A DNA stretch of 34,631 nucleotides. Source: an uncultured Alphaproteobacteria bacterium. GTDB taxonomy: Bacteria > Pseudomonadota > Alphaproteobacteria > Caulobacterales > Caulobacteraceae. The position numbers and the translations under genes were made by a program. Below the pieces are notes generated by a model. That model ran no database searches. It was not told where the DNA came from and was given only the letters and a program-made list of their open reading frames with translations. Shown piece by piece: positions 27,839-34,631 of this stretch (position 1 is its first letter; each line of letters begins with the position of its first letter). Location: the NCBI GenBank assembly GCA_903842425.1, contig CAIMLY010000040.1, positions 1 to 34,631 of the forward strand. The letters run 5' to 3'.

Positions 27839-27853
27839 GATCAGACTCTGATC
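27839..27853. promoter_or_regulatory. Inverted repeat upstream of the SDR gene
   Basis: GATCAGA-C-TCTGATC is a perfect palindrome with 7-base arms. It covers the thiG stop codon and sits 24 nt before the SDR start on the minus strand, a plausible operator position. It has no T-run and is a weak terminator at best. Confidence 0.4.
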
Positions 27854-28652
27854 AGATGCGCCCGGCAAGGGGCGAGGACGCATCACCATACCGCCGCTGC
27901 GCCATCCGCCCGGCCAGGAAGGCCTGCCGGCCGGCGATCACCGCGTGCTTCATGGCGTCGGCCATGCGGATCGGATCCTTCGCCTCGGCGATGGCGGTGT
28001 TCATGAGGACGGCGTCACAGCCCATCTCCATGGCGATCACCGCGTCGGAGGCCGTGCCAACCCCGGCGTCGACCAGGACCGGGACCTTCGACTGCTCGAG
28101 GATCAGACCGAGGTTGAGGGCGTTCTGGATCCCCCGTCCGGAGCCGATGGGCGCGGCCGCCGGCATGATGGCCGCGGCGCCGGCCTCCTCGAGCTTGCGG
28201 GCGTAGACCGGATCATCGCTGCAGTAGACCATCACCTGGAAGCCCTCGGCGACCAGCATCTTCAGCGCCCGCAGGGTCTCTTCCATGTCCGGCAGGAGGT
28301 GCGGGGTGTCGGACAGCACCTCCAGTTTCACGAGGTCCCAGCCTCCCGCCTCACGGGCCAGCCGCAGGGTGCGTACGGCGTCCTCGCCCGTGTAGCAGCC
28401 CGCCGTATTGGGGAGGTAGGTGAAGCGGTCCGGCTTCAGGAAGTCCGCCAGCATGGGCCTGGCGGGATCGGACAGGTTCACGCGGCGAAGGGCGACCGTC
28501 ACGATCTCGGCGCCTGCGGCCTCCGCGGCGGCGGCGTTCTGGGCGTAGTCGGCGTACTTGCCGGTCCCTATGATCAGCCGCGACCGGAAGGTCCGGCCCG
28601 CCACGGTCCAGGTCTCCTGCGCCCCCCCGGAGGAGGTCTCTTCCCCAGCCAT
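27852..28652 (-). CDS. thiG: Thiazole synthase
   Basis: This 266-residue TIM-barrel enzyme forms the thiazole ring of thiamin from deoxyxylulose phosphate, dehydroglycine and ThiS thiocarboxylate. The Schiff-base lysine is K109 in [10 protein letters not shown]. Other family blocks are [41 protein letters not shown] and [14 protein letters not shown]. The start at ATG 28652 (MAGEETSS) is one base after the thiS stop; a longer frame upstream lies inside thiS. No thiO, thiE or thiamin riboswitch is seen nearby. Confidence 0.96.
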   Translation of the reverse strand: MAGEETSSGGAQETWTVAGRTFRSRLIIGTGKYADYAQNAAAAEAAGAEIVTVALRRVNLSDPARPMLADFLKPDRFTYLPNTAGCYTGEDAVRTLRLAREAGGWDLVKLEVLSDTPHLLPDMEETLRALKMLVAEGFQVMVYCSDDPVYARKLEEAGAAAIMPAAAPIGSGRGIQNALNLGLILEQSKVPVLVDAGVGTASDAVIAMEMGCDAVLMNTAIAEAKDPIRMADAMKHAVIAGRQAFLAGRMAQRRYGDASSPLAGRI

Positions 28653-28653
28653 G

Positions 28654-28860
28654 TCAGCCTCCGCCAATGAAGTGGACGATCTCGATCCGGTCCCCGTCGG
28701 CCAGCTCGGCGCCCGCATAGGCGGAGCGCGGCACAATCTCGAGATTGCGCTCCACGGCCACCTTCCGCGCATCGAGGCCCAGGGCGGCGACCAGATCGGC
28801 GACCGTGCGGACCGCCTCCATGACGCGGCTCTCGCCGTTCAGGACCAGGGTCAGACTCAT
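28654..28860 (-). CDS. thiS: ThiS sulfur carrier protein
   Basis: This 68-residue ubiquitin-fold protein carries sulfur as a C-terminal thiocarboxylate to ThiG. It begins with the family pattern LTLVLNGE and ends FIGGG, the Gly-Gly tail needed for adenylation and thiolation. [12 protein letters not shown] and [12 protein letters not shown] are also typical. It heads the thiSG pair; the sulfur source could be the desulfurases in this window. A hairpin (28886-28903) lies in its leader. Confidence 0.95.
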   Translation of the reverse strand: MSLTLVLNGESRVMEAVRTVADLVAALGLDARKVAVERNLEIVPRSAYAGAELADGDRIEIVHFIGGG

Positions 28861-28885
28861 GCCCCTGCTTGTGACCCCAGCCGCC

Positions 28886-28903
28886 CGCCGTTACAAGACG
28901 GCG
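28886..28903 (-). promoter_or_regulatory. Small hairpin before thiS
   Basis: CGCCGT (28886-28891) pairs with ACGGCG (28898-28903) around a 6-nt loop, 26 nt upstream of the thiS start. The thi-box (CTGAGA and the ACCTGATCTGG-type core) of TPP riboswitches is absent from the 220 nt upstream of thiS. Confidence 0.3.
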
Positions 28904-28985
28904 AATCCAGTTTCGGCGAGTCCACGCCGGCTGGACGGTCGTCGGCGGGATCCGGCCCTTGGCTTCACGCCGATGTGTCCGGAAC

Positions 28986-29000
28986 GGGGCTCCGCCCCAT
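28986..29000 (+). repeat. Short palindromic repeat, copy 2
   Basis: Identical to the 15-mer GGGGCTCCGCCCCAT at 20106-20120. It lies between the divergent thiS and accB genes. Confidence 0.5.
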
Positions 29001-29083
29001 GTTCGCGCCGGCTCCGGTTCGATAGAAGTTCCAGGACGCCCGCCCCTCGCGGTCGACACGCCGCCGAAGCACAGGATCCCCAC

Positions 29084-29545
29084 ATGCCGTCCAGTCCGAA
29101 GGCTCCCGCCGAACAGATCGATGCACGTCTCGTCCGCCGCCTCGCCGGCATCCTGAACGACACGGGCCTCTCCGAGATCGAGGTGGAGCACGATGGCCTG
29201 AGGATCCGGGTCGCACGGACCCTGACCGCTGCGGCGCCGGTTGCGGTCGCGGCGCCCGTCCCCGTCCCGGTCGCCGTCGAGGCCGCCGCCCCGCCCCCCG
29301 TCGCCGTGGAGGGGGACGTCGTGAAGTCGCCCATGGTCGGAACGGTCTACCTCCAGCCGCAGCCGGATGCGCCGTCCTTCGTCAAGGTCGGGGACACGGT
29401 CGCCGAGGGCCAGACCCTGATGATCGTCGAGGCCATGAAGACCATGAACCCGATCCCGGCGCCGCGGGCCGGCCGCATCCTCGAAATCATCGTGGCCAAC
29501 GGCCAGCCGGTCGAGTTCGGCGAGCCCCTGGCGATCATCGGTTAG
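29084..29545 (+). CDS. accB: Biotin carboxyl carrier protein of acetyl-CoA carboxylase
   Basis: This 153-residue protein carries biotin between the carboxylase and transferase of acetyl-CoA carboxylase, the first step of fatty-acid synthesis. The biotinylated lysine is K119 in VEAMKTMN. An N-terminal helical region (about 8-45) is followed by an Ala/Pro/Val linker (48-75) and the biotinyl domain (78-153). The start is ATG 29084 (MPSSPKAP), with AGGA 8 nt upstream; longer upstream reading is not family-like. accC starts three bases after its stop. Confidence 0.96.
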   Translation: MPSSPKAPAEQIDARLVRRLAGILNDTGLSEIEVEHDGLRIRVARTLTAAAPVAVAAPVPVPVAVEAAAPPPVAVEGDVVKSPMVGTVYLQPQPDAPSFVKVGDTVAEGQTLMIVEAMKTMNPIPAPRAGRILEIIVANGQPVEFGEPLAIIG

Positions 29546-29548
29546 GCC

Positions 29549-30901
29549 ATGTTCGACAAGATCCTGATCGCCAACCGGGGCGAGATCGCCCTGCGGGTGC
29601 ACCGCGCCTGCAAGGAAATGGGCATCGCCACGGTCGCGGTCCACTCCGAGGCTGACGCCGGCGCCATGTGGGTGCGCCTCGCGGACGAGAGCGTCTGCAT
29701 CGGGCCCGCCTCCGCCGCCAAGAGCTACCTGAACATCCCCGCCATCATCGCCGCCGCCGAGATCACCGGCGCCCAGGCGATCCACCCCGGATACGGCTTC
29801 CTGTCCGAGAACGCCCGGTTCGCGCAGATCGTGAACGCCCACGGCTTCACCTTCATCGGCCCCCTGCCCGAGCACATCACCATGATGGGCGACAAGATCA
29901 CCGCCAAGCAGGCGGTGCGGGAGGCCGGAATCCCGGTGGTGCCGGGGTCGGACGGTGCGGTCACGACCGAGGAAGAGGCCTTCGCCGCCGCCCGGGAGAT
30001 CGGGTTCCCGGTCCTGATCAAGGCCGCCGCCGGCGGCGGGGGTCGCGGCATGAAGGTGGCCCGGACCGAAGAGGACCTGGCCGAGGCGGTCTCGACTGCC
30101 CGCGCCGAGGCCAAGGCCGCCTTCGGCGATGACGCCGTCTACATGGAACGGTACCTCCAGGGGCCGAGGCACATCGAGCTCCAAGTCATCGCCGACCGGT
30201 TCGGCAATGTCTGCCACCTGGGCGAGCGGGACTGTTCGCTGCAACGCCGCCACCAGAAGGTGCTTGAGGAGGCGCCCTCCCCGGTCATCGACGCCGCCGC
30301 CAGGAAGAAGATCGGAAACGTGGTCGTCGAGGCCGTGCGCCGGATCGGGTACCTGGGCGTCGGCACCATCGAGTTCCTTTACGAGAACGGCGAGTTCTTC
30401 TTCATCGAGATGAACACCCGTCTCCAGGTCGAGCACCCGGTGACGGAGGCCATCACCGGCATCGACCTGGTGCGCGAGCAGATCCGGATCGCCGCCGGCC
30501 TGCCCCTCTCCTTCTCGCAGAAGGACATCGTCTTCGAGGGTCACGCCATCGAGTGCCGGATCAACGCCGAGAACCCCCGGACCTTCACGCCCTCTCCGGG
30601 TGTGGTGACGGACTTCCACGCCCCGGGCGGCCTGGGCGTCCGCCTCGATAGCGCCATCTACGCCGGCTACGCCATCCCGCCCTACTACGACAGCCTGATC
30701 GGCAAGCTGATCGTCCATGGACGTGACCGCGAAGAGTGCATCGCCCGCCTGAGCCGCTGCCTTGGCGAGATGGTGGTGAGCGGCGTCGAGACCACCATTC
30801 CGCTCTTCCAGGACCTCCTGCTGCAGCCGGACTTCGTGATGGGGGACTACACCATCCACTGGCTGGAGCGCTGGCTGAAGGATCAGTCGGAGGCCGGGTG
30901 A
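29549..30901 (+). CDS. accC: Biotin carboxylase of acetyl-CoA carboxylase
   Basis: This 450-residue ATP-grasp enzyme carboxylates the biotin on AccB. The start [20 protein letters not shown] is diagnostic. Lysine K159 and the glycine loop GGGGRGM (162-168) bind [25 protein letters not shown] and [14 protein letters not shown] carry the substrate and metal contacts. The length is normal. It is cotranscribed with accB, and its stop overlaps the aat start (GTGA). Confidence 0.97.
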   Translation: MFDKILIANRGEIALRVHRACKEMGIATVAVHSEADAGAMWVRLADESVCIGPASAAKSYLNIPAIIAAAEITGAQAIHPGYGFLSENARFAQIVNAHGFTFIGPLPEHITMMGDKITAKQAVREAGIPVVPGSDGAVTTEEEAFAAAREIGFPVLIKAAAGGGGRGMKVARTEEDLAEAVSTARAEAKAAFGDDAVYMERYLQGPRHIELQVIADRFGNVCHLGERDCSLQRRHQKVLEEAPSPVIDAAARKKIGNVVVEAVRRIGYLGVGTIEFLYENGEFFFIEMNTRLQVEHPVTEAITGIDLVREQIRIAAGLPLSFSQKDIVFEGHAIECRINAENPRTFTPSPGVVTDFHAPGGLGVRLDSAIYAGYAIPPYYDSLIGKLIVHGRDREECIARLSRCLGEMVVSGVETTIPLFQDLLLQPDFVMGDYTIHWLERWLKDQSEAG

Positions 30902-31542
30902 CGCCCCGGGTCCGCCGCCATCCTGCGCTGGAATTCTACGCCCGGGGCGTATTCCCGATGGCGCAGTCGCCGACCGATCCGTCGGTCTTCCTGGTCGAAC
31001 CGGACTTCCGGGGCGTGTTCCCCCTGGCGGGCCTCAGGCTGCCCCGGCGCCTCCAGAGAACCCTGCGTCAGGACCGCTTCGAGGTCCGGGTGAACACGGC
31101 CTTCGAGGCGGTGCTCGGCGCCTGCGCCGATGCCGACCGGCCCGGCGCCTGGATCAATCCGGCCCTGATGCGGATGTACCGGACGCTGCATGCCGAGGGC
31201 GCCGCGCACTCGGTGGAGGCCTGGCGGGACGGGCGACTGGCCGGCGGCCTCTTCGGGGTCAGCCTCAGGGGGGCCTTCTTTGGCGAGAGCATGTTCTCGG
31301 TGGAGACCGACGCCTCCAAGGTCGCCCTGGCGCACATGGCGGCCCGGCTCATCCTCGGCGGCTTCCGGCTGCTCGACGCCCAGTTCATGACCGACCATCT
31401 GGCCAGCCTGGGCGCCGAGGAAATCCCCCGGGCGGACTATCTCGAGCGGCTGGAGGTCGCCCTCGCCGCCGAAGGCGTGTTCGGTCCTCCCGCCGCCCTC
31501 AGCGGGGTCGAGGTCCTGCAGGTGATCAGCCAGGTGTCATAG
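30898..31542 (+). CDS. aat: Leucyl/phenylalanyl-tRNA-protein transferase
   Basis: This 214-residue enzyme adds Leu or Phe to proteins with N-terminal Arg or Lys, marking them for ClpAP via the N-end rule. The GTG start at 30898 overlaps the accC stop (GTGA). Family blocks: FPMAQ near the start, [68 protein letters not shown] and [19 protein letters not shown]. The last 106 bases are overlapped on the other strand by the DUF2155 gene. Confidence 0.95.
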   Translation: MTPRVRRHPALEFYARGVFPMAQSPTDPSVFLVEPDFRGVFPLAGLRLPRRLQRTLRQDRFEVRVNTAFEAVLGACADADRPGAWINPALMRMYRTLHAEGAAHSVEAWRDGRLAGGLFGVSLRGAFFGESMFSVETDASKVALAHMAARLILGGFRLLDAQFMTDHLASLGAEEIPRADYLERLEVALAAEGVFGPPAALSGVEVLQVISQVS

Positions 31543-32114
31543 ACCGGATGCTCCGGGCCATTGAGGCCGGGCGAAGACGCGTAGATCCAGCCCCGGAACA
31601 CCTGCCGCCCGCCTGGCGCTGGCCGACCAGCCTGTGGCTTGGGCTGGGAGTCCACGGTGAGATAGGCCACGGAGTCCTCGGCCGGTTCGTCCGCGGCCGT
31701 GCGCTCGCAGGCCCTGACCGTCAGGATCAGGGACTTGTACCTCACAGGCTGGCCAATGGGCGCCTCGAAGCGAATGGTCTCGGCCGTCACCTTGTCCACG
31801 GCCTGCATCACCGCGACGTTGAAGCGCTCCCGTTGCTTCACGCTTTCCACCGGGCGCTCCGCAACCCGGCGCTCCGGCGGCTCAGCCGGGGCCACCTGGG
31901 AGGCCGGGACCGGAGGGGCGACTGCCGGAGGCGGCGCCTCGACCACCGCAGGGGGGGCCTCCTCCTCAACTGCGGGCGGCGCCTCGACAGGCGCCTCGGG
32001 TGCAGGGGGCGTCTCTGCGGCCTGCTGCGCCGGGGCGAACTGGGCGGAGGCGAGAAGGCCCAGGGCGGCGAACGCCGCGGCGGCGAGGGCTCGACTCTGG
32101 GGACGGCGCGGCAT
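31437..32114 (-). CDS. DUF2155 family exported protein
   Basis: This 225-residue protein has a signal peptide (RALAAAAFAALGLLASAQ), a long Pro/Glu/Ala linker (about 34-95) and a C-terminal DUF2155 domain ([27 protein letters not shown]). Function is unknown; the domain is common in alphaproteobacteria next to the NDUFA12-like gene, as here (one base between them). The last 25 or so residues, rich in Ser, Arg and Ala, run antisense through the 3' end of aat and look unlike a conserved domain. The extended tail might come from loss of an earlier stop. Confidence 0.88.
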   Translation of the reverse strand: MPRRPQSRALAAAAFAALGLLASAQFAPAQQAAETPPAPEAPVEAPPAVEEEAPPAVVEAPPPAVAPPVPASQVAPAEPPERRVAERPVESVKQRERFNVAVMQAVDKVTAETIRFEAPIGQPVRYKSLILTVRACERTAADEPAEDSVAYLTVDSQPKPQAGRPAPGGRQVFRGWIYASSPGLNGPEHPVYDTWLITCRTSTPLRAAGGPNTPSAARATSSRSR

Positions 32115-32115
32115 C

Positions 32116-32511
32116 CTATTCGGGCCGCCAGGCCTCGTAGTCGCCGGCGGCTCGGGCGCGCTCGCCGCCCCGGGTGATCGATCCCTTCGGGCGCCAGGCG
32201 TGGACCGTACCGGTCAGGTTGGGCTGGTGATCCTTCTCCCAGGACCTGCGGGTGAGAGGCGCCACGGTCGGCGGCTCGTCAAAGGTGTAGTGCAGCCAGC
32301 CATGCCACTCCGCCGGCACCTTTGAGGCGTCCGGATAGCCCTTGTAGATCACCCAGCGCCGGCGGCGCCCGTCGTAGGAATCCCTAGCGTCGCGGGCCTC
32401 GAAATAGCGGTTGCCATAGTCGTCCTGCCCGACCGGAACGCCACGGCGCTTGATATGAAAACCCGCGCCGATCGTGGCGCCGTTCCACCAGGTGAAGATC
32501 GCTTTCAGCAC
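32116..32511 (-). CDS. NDUFA12-like (17.2 kDa) complex I accessory subunit
   Basis: This protein of about 131 residues belongs to the NDUFA12/B17.2 family, which in alphaproteobacteria is an accessory subunit or assembly factor of respiratory NADH dehydrogenase. Signature blocks: IFTWWNGATIGAGF, DDYGNRYFEARD, RRRRWVIYKGYPDASKVPAE, WHGWLHYTFDEPP and the end GDYEAW. No membrane segment. The GTG start at 32511 (then LKAIFTWW) fits the family; GTG 32523 would add four residues. A promoter candidate is at 32547-32575. The complex I operon itself is not in this window. Confidence 0.93.
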   Translation of the reverse strand: MLKAIFTWWNGATIGAGFHIKRRGVPVGQDDYGNRYFEARDARDSYDGRRRRWVIYKGYPDASKVPAEWHGWLHYTFDEPPTVAPLTRRSWEKDHQPNLTGTVHAWRPKGSITRGGERARAAGDYEAWRPE

Positions 32512-32546
32512 GCCCGTACACACCCGCTCAGGTTCATTGCGGGCGG

Positions 32547-32575
32547 ACTATAGGTTGCGCGGCCCCCAGCGTCCA
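32547..32575 (-). promoter_or_regulatory. Candidate promoter of the NDUFA12-DUF2155 pair
   Basis: On the minus strand, TGGACGC (32575-32569) and CCTATAGT (32554-32547) are separated by 14 nt. This is close to the Caulobacter TTGACGS / GCTANAWC pattern. The start of transcription would be near 32540, about 30 nt before the GTG. Confidence 0.45.
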
Positions 32576-32587
32576 GCGACGAGACCA

Positions 32588-32635
32588 CCGCAAGATCTTG
32601 TGGATGCCTCCACCCCAGACCGCAACATCTGTTGC
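32588..32635 (+). promoter_or_regulatory. Candidate pair of NrdR boxes
   Basis: CCGCAAGATCTTGTGG (32588-32603) agrees at 12 of 16 positions, including every core base, with the remembered NrdR consensus acaCwAtATaTwGtgt. A second site, CCGCAACATCTGTTGC (32620-32635), agrees at 9 and contains the palindrome GCAACA-TC-TGTTGC. The two start 32 bp apart, about three helical turns, as paired NrdR boxes do. They precede the NrdJ-like gene by 48-95 nt. Confidence 0.55.
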
Positions 32636-32682
32636 CCGACCCCTATGAGCGCCCTAACCTCCCGCGACTGGAGGCCTTATCG

Positions 32683-34631
32683 ATGTACACCCCGCCCGTT
32701 CTCGAGCCCCGGCAGGTCGAACTGCGGGACCGGTGTGTCGAGGTGATCGCGCCCGTGGGCTGGACAGACGCCCAGGTCGAGGCCTGGATGGACGTCCTCG
32801 GCGGCGCGGCGGACCTCGGCGCCGCGATTGCAGACCTGTCATCGGGGATCGCCAAAGCGGCCCGGGGACGAGACCGGTCGGCTGGGCGGGTTCCCGAGCG
32901 CGCCCTTGCTGACCGGCTGACGGGGCTGATGCTGAACGGCGCCGCGGCGATCGGCGCGGACCCGGGGCCCGGGCCCGCCCTGGCCCAGGCCGGGGACCCG
33001 GCGCTTGCCGGGCGGCTGGCGTCCCTCTCCGCCACGCTCCGGGGCGAGACGCTGGCCCAGGCGGCGGCCGAGGCCGCGGCGGGCCCGCTCCAGTCCGTCC
33101 TCGACGCCATCGGCCGCTGCGAGGGATCCGCCGAGGCCTGCGCCTCGCCGCAGGACAATCCGGGCTTGGCCCGAGCCATCGAACGCGCCCGGGCCGCCGG
33201 TGCGCCGGACGACCTGATCGCCGAGGCGATCGACCTGGCCCTCGCCGGCGAGACCGCCTGGACGATGGTCTCGCCGCCAGGTCCCGACGACCGGCTGAGG
33301 CTGCTCGTGACGTCCCCGGGGATAGACCGCGGCCTGATGCGATTCCTGACCGGCGCGGTTGGCCTGGCCGACAGTCCGGCGACCGCGACCGCCCTGGCCG
33401 GCGCGCCGGAGCGGGTCCGGGGCGCAGTGAGCCTCTGCGCCTTCGGTCTGGGCGAAGATTTCGACACGGCCGGGTTCGAGCAGGCCATGGGGGATCTCGC
33501 CCTGGCCCTGGCGGCCTCCGGGCGGCCGGGCCTGGTCGGCCTGGCCGGACTGGGCGACTGGCTCCTGGCCCGTGGCCTCGCCTATGGCTCGGAGGCGGCG
33601 CAGAAGGCTGCGCGGGGCCTCTACAAGCGAGCCCGACGCGCGATCCCGGAAGGCCTGGATGTCGGAATGGCGATCTTCGCGGATCCGGACCTGACCCTCA
33701 GGCTCGGGGGCGCCGATCCCTGCGCCGGTCCGTCCGGCGGCCCGGTCCTCGAGGTGGAGACCACAGACGGCGTCCTGATGCGAACCCTGACAGGACCGGC
33801 CCTTCGCGCCCTTCACCTGCTGGGCCTCGACCCCGGGGACGCCCGTCTCCATGCCCTGGGCGCCCGGGACCTTTCAGGCCTTCCGGGTGTCGACCGCGCG
33901 GCGCTCGAGGCGCGGGGGTTCACCGACCACGAGATCGCGGCGGTGGAGTCCGCCCTGCCCTTCGCCCGGCGCCTTTCCGATGTCCTGTCGCCGACAGTCA
34001 TCGACCCTGGCTTCCTCGTCGACGTGTTGGGCGTGGCCGAGGCGGACCTGGCCGATCCCGGCCTGGACCTGCCGGCACGGATGGGGTTCACCGTGGAACA
34101 GGTGGCCCAGGCCGAGGCGGCGATCGCCGGCGCCGGGCGGCTGTCGAACCTGCCGGGCCTGACCGGGGACCAGGCTGCAGTGTTGACCCTGGGCGGTGAC
34201 GTCGGGGCGGAGGCGCGCCTCGCCATGGCCGCAGCCCTGGCGCCGCAACTGGCCACACCGCCGGTCCTCGACGTCGAGGCCCAGACAGCCGGCGACCTCG
34301 AAGCCCTCCTGGCGTCGATTCCGGCGGCGGCGGGCGTCGTCCTGCGGCCGCGGATCCGGCGGGCGCCCCTGGGGCTCGCTTCCGCCCGGATCCCGGTGCG
34401 GGCAGAGACCGCCGCACAGGCAGAGCCCCAGGAAGCCCCCCCGCCGGAAGAGCGGATCATCGAACGCCGCATCGAGGTCGAGCGACCTCCGACCCGGCGC
34501 AAGCTTCCGGACCGGCGGAAGGGGTACATCCAGAAGGCCTCGGTGGGCGGCCACAAGGTCTATCTTCATACCGGTGAATATGACGACGGCGAGCTCGGTG
34601 AAATCTTCATCGACATGCACAAGGAGGGTGC
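32683..34631 (+). CDS. Degenerate NrdJ-like protein (class II ribonucleotide reductase paralogue), 3' end outside the window
   Basis: The frame is open for 649 codons plus two bases to the edge, with strong G/C third positions and no break, so it is under coding constraint. Start: ATG 32683, GGAGG 8 nt upstream. The last 45 residues ([20 protein letters not shown], then [20 protein letters not shown]) are almost identical to the C-terminal region of alphaproteobacterial NrdJ. Accessory segments of NrdJ also appear in order: CEGSAEAC with [12 protein letters not shown] (146-170), [12 protein letters not shown] with LADPGLDL (410-462), and a helix near 510-525 ([14 protein letters not shown]). 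The catalytic NPCSEY loop and the PTGTI phosphate loop are not found. It is therefore probably not a reductase itself. Alternatives are a regulator, a partner of true NrdJ, or a slowly decaying copy. Confidence 0.75.
   Translation, partial: MYTPPVLEPRQVELRDRCVEVIAPVGWTDAQVEAWMDVLGGAADLGAAIADLSSGIAKAARGRDRSAGRVPERALADRLTGLMLNGAAAIGADPGPGPALAQAGDPALAGRLASLSATLRGETLAQAAAEAAAGPLQSVLDAIGRCEGSAEACASPQDNPGLARAIERARAAGAPDDLIAEAIDLALAGETAWTMVSPPGPDDRLRLLVTSPGIDRGLMRFLTGAVGLADSPATATALAGAPERVRGAVSLCAFGLGEDFDTAGFEQAMGDLALALAASGRPGLVGLAGLGDWLLARGLAYGSEAAQKAARGLYKRARRAIPEGLDVGMAIFADPDLTLRLGGADPCAGPSGGPVLEVETTDGVLMRTLTGPALRALHLLGLDPGDARLHALGARDLSGLPGVDRAALEARGFTDHEIAAVESALPFARRLSDVLSPTVIDPGFLVDVLGVAEADLADPGLDLPARMGFTVEQVAQAEAAIAGAGRLSNLPGLTGDQAAVLTLGGDVGAEARLAMAAALAPQLATPPVLDVEAQTAGDLEALLASIPAAAGVVLRPRIRRAPLGLASARIPVRAETAAQAEPQEAPPPEERIIERRIEVERPPTRRKLPDRRKGYIQKASVGGHKVYLHTGEYDDGELGEIFIDMHKEG

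Noticed and set aside
28861-29083. TPP riboswitch upstream of thiS
   Set aside because: The conserved thi-box strings are absent on the minus strand; only a small hairpin is seen.

Overview
The window is very GC-rich DNA with strongly G/C-biased third codon positions. Its gene order is that of an alphaproteobacterium, most likely Caulobacterales (Caulobacter/Phenylobacterium type). Three things point there: the run M23 peptidase, bactofilin, prfB, mrcA, amiC, rne; promoter-like sites of the Caulobacter housekeeping type (TTGAC, 14 nt, CTA-containing -10); and an RNase E that ends in a GWW motif. Almost all of it is core chromosome. I see no tRNA, rRNA, CRISPR array, insertion sequence or prophage.

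Layout. 1-381: tail of a DEAD-box RNA helicase. 495-2414: a diguanylate cyclase and an enoyl-CoA hydratase/isomerase. 9649 down to 2421 (minus strand): a nine-gene Fe-S assembly operon, iscR, iscS-like desulfurase, sufB, an unknown gene, sufC, sufD, sufS, sufT, sufA, with a good promoter candidate at 9751-9779. 9809-11574: a convergent pair, alpha/beta hydrolase and anmK. 11750-15175: tyrS, a Bcp peroxiredoxin, an M23 peptidase and a bactofilin. 20009 down to 15186: amiC, mrcA (PBP1A) and prfB, the last needing a programmed +1 frameshift. 20419-26766: rne behind a leader of about 385 nt, then a BepA-like protease, a DsbA-like lipoprotein and a flavoprotein. 28860 down to 26770: thiS, thiG, an SDR and a small membrane protein. 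29084-31542: accB, accC, aat. 32511 down to 31437: an NDUFA12-like gene and a DUF2155 gene.

The most unusual item is at the right edge. An open frame begins at 32683 and runs out of the window (649 codons, no stop). Its visible C-terminus is nearly identical to the C-terminal region of alphaproteobacterial vitamin-B12-dependent ribonucleotide reductase (NrdJ). The rest keeps recognisable NrdJ accessory segments in the right order but has lost the catalytic-cysteine loop and the phosphate-binding loop. Two palindromes resembling paired NrdR boxes lie just upstream. It looks like a maintained, catalytically dead NrdJ paralogue under ribonucleotide-reductase control.

How the genes work together: Fe-S assembly; cell-wall synthesis and remodelling (AnmK, M23/bactofilin, PBP1A, AmiC); RNA decay (helicase tail, RNase E); translation (TyrRS, RF2, Aat); envelope quality control (M48/DsbA); fatty-acid initiation (AccB/AccC); thiazole synthesis (ThiS/ThiG). 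Family assignments come from motifs and remembered family sequences; no database search was run.
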